Of a stretch of 64,000 nt of DNA, positions 1-8,623 are shown piece by piece. A model generated the notes under the pieces. That model saw nothing but the letters and a program-made list of their open reading frames with translations, was not told the origin of the DNA and searched no databases. A program made the position numbers and the translations under genes. Position 1 is the stretch's first letter; every line of letters begins with the position of its first letter. This stretch comes from Methylophaga nitratireducenticrescens (lineage in GTDB: Bacteria > Pseudomonadota > Gammaproteobacteria > Nitrosococcales > Methylophagaceae): positions 620,001 through 684,000 of the forward strand of contig NC_017857.3 of assembly GCF_000260985.4 (NCBI RefSeq). Direction: 5' to 3'.

Positions 1-2
1 AT

Positions 3-1514
3 CTGGTTAACGGTGAAGACCATGCAAAATTCAAAATGGTTTTCCGGCAGTTCACTGAACAAAATGATGCAAAACCAGCAACAGTAACGGTTCAATGCCT
101 GAGAAACGATGGGTTTGTGTTTGATGCCGATATTGAATTCAGCCATGCTCAAGTGGAGGGAGAAGATTGTACTCAAGTCGTGGTTCGTGACCGAAGTTCA
201 ACCATTACCGACGATAATGAACAATTTATTTTATTGCGTGATTTTGATCTACTGACAGGCCTATATAATCGGAGCCGGTTTGTGGATGAGTTACAGCAAA
301 CCGTTAATCAGGCAGCTGAAAACCAAAAAGATTCTGCATTACTGTATATGGTGCTTGATGATTTCCAGCAGATAAAAGAAATGGTTGGCTTGGCAACCAG
401 TGATATGGTTATTAAAAGCGTTGCTGAATTGTTACGCAAAACGGCACAGGATGGAGAAACATTAGGACGTTACGGTGACCAGATTTTTACCATAGTCATC
501 CCTGACGCAGATGAAAATGTCGTAAACCAGCGCGCAGAAGCTTTTCTGAAAAGCGTTGATGAATTTGTTTCTCATGCCAACGGTAAAATTATTGATCTGC
601 ATTGCAGTATCGGCATTGCTCGCATCAGTGAAAATATGGCGTCAGCCCAGACTGCTCTGGAAAATGCTGATAAGGCCTGTACGATCGCTCAGCATGCTGG
701 CGGTAATCAAACAGCCCGGTTCCAGGACAAAATGACACAAGCTGATACCACTGATCTTTCAGCTTGGCAGGCAATATTACAAAATGCGCTGAAAAAAGAT
801 TTATTCAGTATTCACTTTCAGCCTATAGTCGGTTTACACGGTCCGCAGCAAGAACTTTATGACATTTTGTTGAGACTCCAAGACAGTGACAAAACTTTGC
901 GAGCGGAAGAATTTATTCAATATGCCGTCAAATTACAAATGATGACGGAAGTCGATAAATGGGTAATTCGTACGGCACTGAAAAAACTTGCAGAACATCA
1001 CCAGACCCACCCAAAAACTCGTTTTTTTATAAAACTTTCCGAACAAACGTTGCACGAAAAAGATTATGTAGACTGGCTATCGGCAACTCTGGCAGCACAC
1101 AATCTGACCGGCCAGGCGTTGATTTTTGAAATCAGTGAAACTGCTGCATTGGATAATCTTGAAGATACCAAAAATACCATTGCCAAGTTGAAGGCTATCG
1201 GTTGTGAATTTGGTCTTGAGCACTTCGGTTCCGGTATTGATTTCTCACATAGCCTGAGCGTGCTGGATGTTGATTATCTGAAAATTAATGGCAATTTTGT
1301 TGAGAATATGGCGCATGATGCCGAAAATCAGGCAGCAATCAAAGCCATCGTCGAAATGGCAAAACATGCTGATAAACGCACTATTGCCGAATTTGTCTCA
1401 GATGCTGTCAGCATGGCTCTGCTATGGCGATTAGGTGTCGATTATGCTCAGGGATTTTATATTCATAAACCTTCGGATCGGCTTGATTACAACTTTGAAG
1501 AAGAAGATCTTTAG
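3..1514 (+). CDS. GGDEF/EAL protein, FimX-like, 5' truncated
   Basis: The reading frame is open to the left edge, so the N terminus (probably with a PAS or other sensory domain) lies outside the window. A GGDEF-like domain begins at the DLLTGLYNR motif, but its signature reads GRYGDQ in place of GGDEF, so cyclase activity is unlikely. An EAL-like domain follows, with DILLRL where E-A-L would be. Later landmarks such as DYLKING and YAQGFYI are kept. Degeneracy in both domains is known for FimX-type c-di-GMP receptors that control type IV pili. The window also holds pilBCD about 30 kb away. The family is sure; the FimX-like role is inference. Confidence 0.8.
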   Translation: MVNGEDHAKFKMVFRQFTEQNDAKPATVTVQCLRNDGFVFDADIEFSHAQVEGEDCTQVVVRDRSSTITDDNEQFILLRDFDLLTGLYNRSRFVDELQQTVNQAAENQKDSALLYMVLDDFQQIKEMVGLATSDMVIKSVAELLRKTAQDGETLGRYGDQIFTIVIPDADENVVNQRAEAFLKSVDEFVSHANGKIIDLHCSIGIARISENMASAQTALENADKACTIAQHAGGNQTARFQDKMTQADTTDLSAWQAILQNALKKDLFSIHFQPIVGLHGPQQELYDILLRLQDSDKTLRAEEFIQYAVKLQMMTEVDKWVIRTALKKLAEHHQTHPKTRFFIKLSEQTLHEKDYVDWLSATLAAHNLTGQALIFEISETAALDNLEDTKNTIAKLKAIGCEFGLEHFGSGIDFSHSLSVLDVDYLKINGNFVENMAHDAENQAAIKAIVEMAKHADKRTIAEFVSDAVSMALLWRLGVDYAQGFYIHKPSDRLDYNFEEEDL

Positions 1515-1533
1515 TGTTTTTCTGCTGTGACCC

Positions 1534-1563
1534 AAAAGCCGGTTTTTATAACCGGCTTTTTAT
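1534..1563. terminator. Bidirectional terminator
   Basis: An inverted repeat with arms AAAAGCCGGT and ACCGGCTTTT around a short T/A loop lies between the convergent GGDEF/EAL gene and htpX. It has a T run on either strand, so it can end both transcripts. Confidence 0.8.
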
Positions 1564-1566
1564 TGC

Positions 1567-2448
1567 TTAGCGACGTCCTGTGCGTAATGCCTCAATACGT
1601 TTTTCAAGTGAAGGGTGAGTCATAAATAACGCTGATATACCTGCTCGGCCACCGGAAATACCAAACGCATGTAATTGATCCGGTAAAGGTTCATCGGCAG
1701 TTCCGGCCAAACGTTGTAATGCAGCAATCATTTTACCTGAGCCAACCAGTCTTGCTGCACCGGCATCAGCACGAAACTCACGCTGACGACTGAACCACAT
1801 CACGATAATACTGGCGAGAATACCCAGCACTAATTCTGCAATGATTGAGGTAATCCAAAAAGCTGGACCATGACCTCGTTCGGTTTTGAAAACTGTCCGG
1901 TCCACTAAATGACCAATGACTCTTGATAATACAATAACGAATGTATTGACTACCCCTTGGATTAACGCCATGGTGACCATGTCTCCATTCGCAACATGGC
2001 TGACTTCATGAGCTAAAACGGCTTCAACTTCATCTTGAGTCATGGTTTGCATCAGACCGCTGCTGACCGCAACTAATGCGTTGTTACGATTCATGCCGGT
2101 GGCAAAAGCATTAGGTTGGGGGGATTGGAAGATGGCCACTTCAGGCATTCCGATGCCCGCCTGTTGTGCTTGGCGTGAAACCGTGTCAACCAGCCACTTT
2201 TCAGTTGAGTTTTTAGGAGAGGTAATCACCTCGGCGCCAGTCAGTCGTTTGGCAGTCCATTTGGAAATCGCCAGAGAAATGAATGAACCACTGAAGCCGA
2301 TAATTCCCGCAAAAATAAGTAAGGAAGTCATATTTAAACCTGCACCTTGCTCATCCAGCAGGCTATCTATACCGAGCAGTCTCATTGTCACGCTTAATAC
2401 CGCTAACACCGCAATATTGGTGGCAAGGTACAACATGATTCGTTTCAT
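1567..2448 (-). CDS. htpX: Membrane zinc protease HtpX
   Basis: Peptidase family M48B, 293 residues, the usual HtpX length. Two N-terminal membrane segments (about 5-25 and 40-62) precede the zinc site HEVSH at 147-151. A further hydrophobic pair lies around 160-215, and the third zinc ligand is in the EFRAD motif near 228. HtpX degrades misfolded inner-membrane proteins with the active site facing the cytoplasm. It is transcribed alone here, convergent with the upstream signalling gene. Nothing unusual was seen. Confidence 0.95.
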   Translation of the reverse strand: MKRIMLYLATNIAVLAVLSVTMRLLGIDSLLDEQGAGLNMTSLLIFAGIIGFSGSFISLAISKWTAKRLTGAEVITSPKNSTEKWLVDTVSRQAQQAGIGMPEVAIFQSPQPNAFATGMNRNNALVAVSSGLMQTMTQDEVEAVLAHEVSHVANGDMVTMALIQGVVNTFVIVLSRVIGHLVDRTVFKTERGHGPAFWITSIIAELVLGILASIIVMWFSRQREFRADAGAARLVGSGKMIAALQRLAGTADEPLPDQLHAFGISGGRAGISALFMTHPSLEKRIEALRTGRR

Positions 2449-2502
2449 TCGATATTCCTTGAGATTAAGTTGTCAGTAATATGGGTCAGCAGCGAAATGT
2501 TT

Positions 2503-3600
2503 TCAAGCGGTAACCGATAAATGTTTAACCAATATCTTTGCCAGATGATGAGCATTATTCTGCTCGGTTTCGTCCAGCATTAAACTGCAAATGATGTCAT
2601 CCTTATCAATAACGCTTCCTCCGGCAGGCAGGTCATTACAATAATCTGGCCAGTCAAAATCAGCCGGAATAATGATTTGTTCCGGGGCAAAACAAAACCA
2701 TAAGAGTCGCTTTTTTTTTGAAAGTTCATCGGTGGCTTCAGGAATAAAACCAGTTGACCCTGTCAGTTGCCAATTGATAATTGAAGCGGTAGCAGGCAAT
2801 AATTGACATGATGCGGTAGGCCGTGGATTGATTTCTAGCAGAAAGATTTCGCCAGCAGGATTGAGCAGAAAGTCTAAAGACATCAACCCCGATAACGCAA
2901 GTCGCAGGGTCAGTTTTTGTAATGCCTGATGGAGAAATTGTCGTTGGTTTGGATTAAGTTGCAGCTCATTGGTAATAGCCTTCAAGCTGAAATCATTGGT
3001 CTCGCGAGTAAATTGCTGGTTGAAAAGTAACAATTGAATGTCATTCGCTGCAGCCAGAAACAGTACGGATCCACTGATACCCTCAATGTATTGTTGATAA
3101 TAACGGTCGGGACTTTCTGCTACCGAATTTGCTTCAACAATATGCGTTCCTCCCCAACTGGCAGCCGATTTGGCTAACCATTTACTATTTGACGTCTGTT
3201 TTTTTTGAAATGTTGTTGGTGGATGGGGTAAAGATAAACTATCCAGTATCGTAATCCATTTTTCAGGAAGGCAAATCTGCTCAAAGCATTCATATGAGGG
3301 GCCTGCAAATTTGATATGGGGGGGTAATTGTAACAGGGCAGGATAAAAACGCTCGATACCGGTGCCACAGATTAACCAGCATGGCTCATCATCACTTAAG
3401 GTAATAATGGCCTGTAGCCATTGATGGGCTTCAAGGTTATCCAACGCAGATAGTTTCAAAAATCTATCCGCAGCTTCGAGGGTATCAATGTCAGCAAAGC
3501 AATCAGCTACACGGGGGGTAAAACCCTCACGTCTAGCCGATTGCGCCAACATTCTTGCGCTTTGTGCAACGATCAACAGGAGCCTGGGATGACCAGCCAT
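2503..3600 (-). CDS. ATP-grasp enzyme of the H4MPT gene cluster
   Basis: 365 residues. The C-terminal half carries an ATP-grasp signature: a SLDFLL segment, then GEIFLLEINPRPT with the metal-binding E and N. ATP-grasp enzymes join a carboxylate to an amine or thiol through an acylphosphate. Genes of this kind are regular members of H4MPT clusters in methylotrophs and are presumed to act in cofactor synthesis, but the substrate is not shown by the sequence. It is the last gene of a leftward operon, 24 bases after mtdB. The family is confident; the exact function is unknown. Confidence 0.75.
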   Translation of the reverse strand: MAGHPRLLLIVAQSARMLAQSARREGFTPRVADCFADIDTLEAADRFLKLSALDNLEAHQWLQAIITLSDDEPCWLICGTGIERFYPALLQLPPHIKFAGPSYECFEQICLPEKWITILDSLSLPHPPTTFQKKQTSNSKWLAKSAASWGGTHIVEANSVAESPDRYYQQYIEGISGSVLFLAAANDIQLLLFNQQFTRETNDFSLKAITNELQLNPNQRQFLHQALQKLTLRLALSGLMSLDFLLNPAGEIFLLEINPRPTASCQLLPATASIINWQLTGSTGFIPEATDELSKKKRLLWFCFAPEQIIIPADFDWPDYCNDLPAGGSVIDKDDIICSLMLDETEQNNAHHLAKILVKHLSVTA

Positions 3601-3624
3601 TACTGGCTCCTGTACTTTCTATGC

Positions 3625-4530
3625 TTAAACTAGTTTACGAGCACCTTCAAAGGCGTTTCGGAAATCCAGATAAACAGGTTTATCACTTTCAAGTGTTTCT
3701 CTGAGTAAAGCTTGCTGTAGTTTATATTTCACATTACCTATTGCAAGTGCACCGATACCAACCGCTTTTGGACATTGAGATGCAAATTTCAAAGGTTTAC
3801 CGTTATCCATTAACTCTAAACCTTCAATTCCCAAAGGTGCAACTGCATTCACATCACCTGCTACTTTTAGTTGTTTGGCATCACCCAGTACGGATGCATT
3901 CAATACCTGAATGCCCGCTTTTGCTGTACAGAAAACCACATCAGCATCGCTTAACAGACGGGCTTTATCTGCGTCAGATGCTGCAGTGGTGGCTCGTAAA
4001 TTAACACCGTAACGTTTACGGGCTTCATCAGAAAACTGCAGAGCTGTATCCAGTGAAAAGTGATCAACAATCGTGGTTTCAGCACCTTGCAATGCTGCGA
4101 TTACTGCGGTGGCAAGTCCCACTGGACCGGTACCGCCAAACACAACCGCTTTAACACCTTTGTAATCCTGTTTGAACTGTTTCTTTAATTCTCGTTCGAC
4201 ACAGGCCACTAACGCCGCTGCAGTGGTAAAAGCGCCACTTGGATCAGCAAATACCGGAATTTCGAATGGCGGTACCATTGCAGACTTGGCTGCATCAAGC
4301 ATATCCATCGCCAGGCCAATATCTCTTCCACCGATAAACATACCTGTCTTTTTTACACCGGAAGGACCACGGGAAAAAATGGCATCTTGTGTTAAGCTGG
4401 CCACCTCATTCAACTCAACATTGTTGTAGGGCATGATGATGTCGTAACCGGCATCCAATGCCATGTTGATATCAAACGGACTGTTTTGTTTCATAGGGTT
4501 GAGCATATGAATGATGGAACGCTTGGACAT
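3625..4530 (-). CDS. mtdB: Methylene-H4MPT dehydrogenase MtdB
   Basis: 301 residues, close to the known MtdB length. It resembles Methylobacterium MtdB from the N terminus (HMLNPMKQNSPFDINMA) through SLTQDAIFSR, a Rossmann motif VVFGGTGPVG near 130-139, DVNAVAPLGIEG and GIGALAIGNVKY. MtdB oxidises methylene-H4MPT to methenyl-H4MPT with NAD(P)+ in the cytoplasm, a core step of formaldehyde oxidation. It follows the beta-RFAP synthase gene by 33 bases in the same operon, so cofactor synthesis and use are co-transcribed. The start is the ATG of MSKRSIIHML. Confidence 0.9.
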   Translation of the reverse strand: MSKRSIIHMLNPMKQNSPFDINMALDAGYDIIMPYNNVELNEVASLTQDAIFSRGPSGVKKTGMFIGGRDIGLAMDMLDAAKSAMVPPFEIPVFADPSGAFTTAAALVACVERELKKQFKQDYKGVKAVVFGGTGPVGLATAVIAALQGAETTIVDHFSLDTALQFSDEARKRYGVNLRATTAASDADKARLLSDADVVFCTAKAGIQVLNASVLGDAKQLKVAGDVNAVAPLGIEGLELMDNGKPLKFASQCPKAVGIGALAIGNVKYKLQQALLRETLESDKPVYLDFRNAFEGARKLV

Positions 4531-4563
4531 GTTAATTCCTCACTATTTATAAAAATGTAACGT

Positions 4564-5592
4564 CTAGTCGTCGATTGTAATGGCAGCACCCTGATTTACA
4601 CCAGTAGCACTTAATAATTCGATATTCTGCAATTGACTATCTGAATTAATCATGCCGCGAAGTTCAGCTATAAGACGATCTGCCTGAGACTGGTTCTCGG
4701 TAAATACACAGGATGTTGGTCCCCATGAACTTTGTGCCATACCACTAAACCCCAAAGACTGGCAGTGCTGTATTAATTTGGCTATTGCCTTGCTGGTGTA
4801 TTGGCCGCCTTGTGCCGGGGCAAAATGTTGACCAATGAGTGTCTGAATTTCGCTGACTGCGGAGCCAAACAATTCAATATTTTGCTCTATTAGCGCAGGC
4901 AGTAATTGCATTAAAGTCAAATGACAAATCTTCTGGCTATGTAGCAAAGGAAATGCTGGCAACTGTTGAAAAGCCTGAATTTCGGTTTGACCATGTATAC
5001 CCTGATGGTTTTTGTCCATCAACATCACCAGCCGCCACTGAGAAGGAAAATCATGCTGAAATAATTTGACAGGTGTTGGAGAGTTTACTCCCAAGCCTGC
5101 ATCGACCACAAAACCGCCACGATCAAATGTATTGATACCAATACCAGATCGCTTTCCACGGTCCATTGCTTGAGCTATCCTTGGGGTGGTGTAATCCCGT
5201 TGATGATATGTCGCCAATATACGACCAATCACCAGTGCTAACTGAGTGCCTGACCCCAGCCCTGCATGTTCCGGAATTAACGAATGAACATGCAACCTGA
5301 CCCGACGAAGATCGATAGGGATGTCTTTTCCCAATGTCAGGTAAAACTGACCGATCAGTTTATTAATTTTGTTCTGTACCGAATCTGAAAGTTGTGTTTC
5401 AGCGAGAAAATGATTGTCGTTTTCGGTCAGGCTGATATGCGTGAAGTGGCTGTCTATTGCTAAGCCGATGCTACCAAAATGACGGCCTAAGCCGCCATTT
5501 AGATCCAGAAAGCCAAGGTGAAGCCTTGCTGGTGCCTGTACGCTAATAATTTGCTGTCGAACAGGCGAAGCCATTTGTTGCACTGTTGTCAC
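4564..5592 (-). CDS. mptG: Beta-ribofuranosylaminobenzene 5'-phosphate synthase
   Basis: 342 residues of the GHMP-kinase-like beta-RFAP synthase family. This enzyme condenses p-aminobenzoate (or 4-hydroxybenzoate) with PRPP, the first committed step of methanopterin synthesis. The visible phosphate-binding motif is LIPEHAGLGSGTQLAL at 105-120, and the N terminus PARLHLGFLDL is typical. The start is GTG (GTG ACA ACA GTG), and its G is also the last base of the TAG stop of the preceding mtdA-like gene, implying translational coupling. An in-frame ATG at codon 7 is an alternative start. Confidence 0.88.
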   Translation of the reverse strand: MTTVQQMASPVRQQIISVQAPARLHLGFLDLNGGLGRHFGSIGLAIDSHFTHISLTENDNHFLAETQLSDSVQNKINKLIGQFYLTLGKDIPIDLRRVRLHVHSLIPEHAGLGSGTQLALVIGRILATYHQRDYTTPRIAQAMDRGKRSGIGINTFDRGGFVVDAGLGVNSPTPVKLFQHDFPSQWRLVMLMDKNHQGIHGQTEIQAFQQLPAFPLLHSQKICHLTLMQLLPALIEQNIELFGSAVSEIQTLIGQHFAPAQGGQYTSKAIAKLIQHCQSLGFSGMAQSSWGPTSCVFTENQSQADRLIAELRGMINSDSQLQNIELLSATGVNQGAAITIDD

Positions 5593-6476
5593 TAAGCGTT
5601 GTCGATTTTGCAGGCGATATCGTAAATAGTGGTTTCATCCAAGAATAAATCATTGGTATCAAATAACGATGCTACAGCGCCACGGTGTACTTTCATTTTA
5701 AAGTTACCAATTGCAATGGCACCGTAAAAACGTACCCCCTGTTTTTCCGTTCCATTATCCATAACCTCCATGCCCTCAACGCCTAACGGAGGAACTGCAT
5801 TCACGTCTGCGATCACTTCGAGAGTCTTGCTGGCAGTCCAAGTCGCTTCAGGTACGATACAAACACCTGCGGGCCCGGCAGCAATGGCGACATGAGCATC
5901 TTTGAGTAATGCTGTAACTGCTTCATCACTTCGTGTTTCGCCAGGAATAACATCAACACCATAAGCCTTCTTCATATGCTCAACGGTAGCTTTACTGCGA
6001 GCCATACTACGGCAGGTCAAGGTTACTTTACTGGCTCCTTCTTTCAATAAGTACAATGCCGTTCGTTGTCCAACAGGGCCAGCACCAAGAATCACCACAT
6101 TTTTGCCTGTTATGTCGTAATTGGTCATTACTTTACGTGCGATAGCGGCTGCGGTAGTGTTTGAACCATTTGGATCCAGCATTACCGAAACCCGAACTGG
6201 GCCAAAGAATGCTTTTTTTACCGCTTCTCCAACCAGTTCACTGGCAGTTACATTTGAACCACCAATGAAAATTGCGCTGTTTTTAAGGTTTTTACCTCCG
6301 CGAGTAAAAATCATGCCATGAACATGAGCGGTGACATTGTCACGAGTTGCTCCGCCATGAGCGATGATGTTGTCAACCCCCGAGTCATAGGCAACAGCTT
6401 GGTCAAAAGTGCTCGCGACGGTATCAGTATCGAGATGTAGCAGTATTTTTTCATCATGTTCTCCTGCATTTAGCAT
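5592..6476 (-). CDS. mtdA: Methylene-H4MPT/H4F dehydrogenase, MtdA-like
   Basis: 294 residues as read. It matches MtdA more than MtdB: HLDTDTVASTFD near the N terminus, FTRGGK at 58-62, DPNGSNTTAA at 101-110, Rossmann motif GAGPVG at 131-136 and IADVNAVPPLG. MtdA-type enzymes use NADP+ and can act on methylene-H4F and methylene-H4MPT; MtdC is a possible alternative name. It is the first gene of the leftward H4MPT operon. The start is odd. The in-frame ATG at 6476 has no ribosome-binding site. A strong AGGAG (6465-6461) precedes ATGATG (6457, 6454) in another frame, and a run of six A (6451-6446) follows. One extra A would join that start to the conserved body as M-K-K-I-L-L. The family is sure; the start is not. 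Confidence 0.85.
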   Translation of the reverse strand: MLNAGEHDEKILLHLDTDTVASTFDQAVAYDSGVDNIIAHGGATRDNVTAHVHGMIFTRGGKNLKNSAIFIGGSNVTASELVGEAVKKAFFGPVRVSVMLDPNGSNTTAAAIARKVMTNYDITGKNVVILGAGPVGQRTALYLLKEGASKVTLTCRSMARSKATVEHMKKAYGVDVIPGETRSDEAVTALLKDAHVAIAAGPAGVCIVPEATWTASKTLEVIADVNAVPPLGVEGMEVMDNGTEKQGVRFYGAIAIGNFKMKVHRGAVASLFDTNDLFLDETTIYDIACKIDNA

Positions 6477-6672
6477 GGCTTGATGTGAGATAAGTAAACG
6501 CTGAATTTTACCCTATGTTGTTTAAGTGAGGAAATTTAACTGTATAAGTGTTCCGTCAAAAACATTGATTGGTGATCTGATAAAGTGGCAATATCCTGCT
6601 TTTATGTAGGAACTTGTGTTGTTAAGAATCAGTCACATCAACACCATAATAATTAAATTTTAGGAGTAGAGA

Positions 6673-7035
6673 ATGAAGAAAACCATTCTGTCGACAGCCC
6701 TTTTAGCAAGTGCAAGCATGTTAAGTTTTAACGCTATTGCTGAGAATCAAAAGGATTTTTCAACGGTCACAAAAGTTCAATATGTTAACGATTGCATGCA
6801 AGCAAATACAAAATTAAATGTCTATGAAGGTGTACATAAATGCTCATGTGTTGTTGATAAGCTTGATGAGGCATTCACGCAGACTGAGTTCGAAGACATT
6901 AACACTGGATACATGTATAAAAACCTTCCTGCTGATCGTGGGGCACAATTTCGTGATGATAAAGGCTTGAGTAGTGGTATCGATAAATACGAAGAGCTAT
7001 CGGCTTCTGCTTATAAAGAATGTCGAATTCAATAG
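6673..7035 (+). CDS. Small exported cysteine protein, unknown function
   Basis: 120 residues with a clear Sec signal peptide (MKKTILSTALL..., cleavage probably after A23). The mature part has four Cys, at 41, 57, 59 and 117, including a C-S-C pair, which suggests disulfides or metal binding in the periplasm. There is no recognised catalytic motif. A ribosome-binding site (TAGGAG) lies 7 bases before the ATG. It is divergent from the mtdA-like operon and faces the leftward SoxYZ-like gene across a gene-poor stretch. It is probably real, judging from the signal peptide and spacing. A link to periplasmic methanol oxidation is only a guess from location. Confidence 0.7.
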   Translation: MKKTILSTALLASASMLSFNAIAENQKDFSTVTKVQYVNDCMQANTKLNVYEGVHKCSCVVDKLDEAFTQTEFEDINTGYMYKNLPADRGAQFRDDKGLSSGIDKYEELSASAYKECRIQ

Positions 7036-7695
7036 AATTTTAATGCCCCAAGTCCGAAAAATGACAAAATGTTATTAAAAAACGATACCGTTACCGTAAA
7101 TTTAGGCGGTAATCAATGGTATGGTTTAAGACAAGTTTAACGGTGCCAAGCACTCAATATGTCTTTAATTTAGCAAGGTAATGTTGTTTTCAGATATTTT
7201 AATGTGCCGAACGCAGTAGGTTTTCATTGTTCCGACAGGTGCTGACTCTGAAGTTGGAATAGAGGCTAGTTTTTCTGCAGGCAAAATATGGCTACTCTGC
7301 CAAATGTGACCCTATGGTCATGCCCTGTGTCGGTGGAGTGAAGGAGTCTTCCGACGCTATTTTGACTAATCTGATGGTTTCGGAGTCCAGCTTTTATCAT
7401 GTCCGGAGCTGGGCTCTTTTACAATGAGCATATCGACGATCGCGCTATCGGGAAGGGGCTTTCTTCGGAAAATGCTTTGTTGTCAATGGCTCATTGCGAT
7501 CCGCCGTCTGTGGTCATGGCTGGAGCATATGGATTGGCCTGTTTATATTTGTGGTTCTCAATGGTCGAAAAGGCATGATTTACCGACGGTTTTCACTGCC
7601 GGAGGTAATTCTAATTCTGAAATGTATTGAGAAATAAATGGCGAGCGTAAATTGCAGACAAAAAAACTTGTTAACAAGCTTCGAACAGAAAATGA
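7036..7695. other. 660 bases without a supported gene
   Basis: No complete gene is supported. Two short stretches look partly coding but overlap in different frames: 7263-7427 (ends TGA; contains CDPMVMPCVGG) and 7399-7578 (59 codons from ATG; contains HCDPPSVVMAG). Neither has a good ribosome-binding site. They could be decayed remains of one small gene, or chance. Confidence 0.4.
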
Positions 7696-7727
7696 ACACG
7701 CCGGTGATATAGTTACCACCGGCGTGT
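7696..7727 (-). terminator. Hairpin terminator of the SoxYZ-like operon
   Basis: A perfect 11-bp stem (ACACGCCGGTG / CACCGGCGTGT) with a 10-base loop lies about 80 bases downstream of the leftward SoxYZ-like gene. On the minus strand it is followed by a T-rich stretch (TTCATTTTC), so it is a moderately good intrinsic terminator for that operon. Confidence 0.65.
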
Positions 7728-7809
7728 CATCACGGAACCGTTCAAATTGTCTAAGCGGATCACTACTACACTATAAAACTGTTCCCATACAGTTCCTTAA
7801 TAAACGTAA

Positions 7810-8607
7810 TTAAATTTGTTTATCTGAACTATAGGTCATTTCTTTACTGTCATTCACCATAGCTTTCAATACCCCGTGCTTTTGAGGAGTAAAGCTAAAA
7901 CGGATGCTAGGATCTTCACTGATTGAAATACCTGCTTCAAGCGTGATCAGGTTTTCATCTGCAAAATCTATAACAATTTCTTTTACATAATGCGGTGGAA
8001 TATAACCGCGAGTTTTTTGATCAAACTGTAAACCACTATTATTCGGGTGACTCACAACAACCTGTGCTTGAGTCGTTTCTCCAATGTTGGCTTCGCGCAT
8101 CCGGATCTGCATTTTGCCCAAACGAGCCATTGCCGCTTCCATATCTTTACCCGCCGGAGCGCTGCATCCTCCTGAGGCTTTGACAAATTTTGAGACCATG
8201 TGCAAAGAACCGTCATTCATTTCCGCGATAGCACGCATGTCAGTGTATTGGTCGACTCTGACACGTGTAGCAATATCAATATCACCTAGTGTTGGTGATA
8301 GGTGAAAATTTGCAGAGTAGGGCATCGGATTTTTATCAATGATGATATGTATGTTTTTGATGTATCTTTCAGCAGTTTGCGGTTGAACGGATTTAACACT
8401 AATTGGGACAATGGCAGCATCTTCAGCTCGGGTAGGCGCTTCAAGGCTCAAAATATCCTCTGCATTTTCACGTATTTCACGATCGCCAAAATAAGTTTGC
8501 TTAAGCCCCGACCATAAATCCTCTTCAGCTGTTGTAGCCTGTGTAATGAGGCTATGACTCATCAATATGCTAATTACAGCCCAAAAAATTGTATTTCGGC
8601 CCATCAT
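7810..8607 (-). CDS. Quinoprotein-associated SoxYZ-like carrier
   Basis: 265 residues with an N-terminal signal sequence. It looks like a fusion of SoxY-like and SoxZ-like folds. The SoxY-type part ends at KASGGCSAP with Cys148, the likely swinging-arm carrier residue. The following half resembles SoxZ (MQIRMREANIG near 166-176, then HPNNSGLQ). In thiosulfate oxidation SoxYZ holds the substrate on that Cys; the fused form is a known companion of PQQ dehydrogenases, with unproven substrate. It sits 16 bases after the metallohydrolase gene, forming a two-gene operon about 3 kb from xoxF. The family call is good; the carried group is unknown. Confidence 0.82.
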   Translation of the reverse strand: MMGRNTIFWAVISILMSHSLITQATTAEEDLWSGLKQTYFGDREIRENAEDILSLEAPTRAEDAAIVPISVKSVQPQTAERYIKNIHIIIDKNPMPYSANFHLSPTLGDIDIATRVRVDQYTDMRAIAEMNDGSLHMVSKFVKASGGCSAPAGKDMEAAMARLGKMQIRMREANIGETTQAQVVVSHPNNSGLQFDQKTRGYIPPHYVKEIVIDFADENLITLEAGISISEDPSIRFSFTPQKHGVLKAMVNDSKEMTYSSDKQI

Positions 8608-8623
8608 TTTTCTCTCCCAGGGA

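Noticed and set aside
7424-7630. 68-codon plus-strand open frame
   Set aside because: Low-complexity basic composition, no ribosome-binding site, and it overlaps the better protein-like frame 7399-7578; not supported as a gene.
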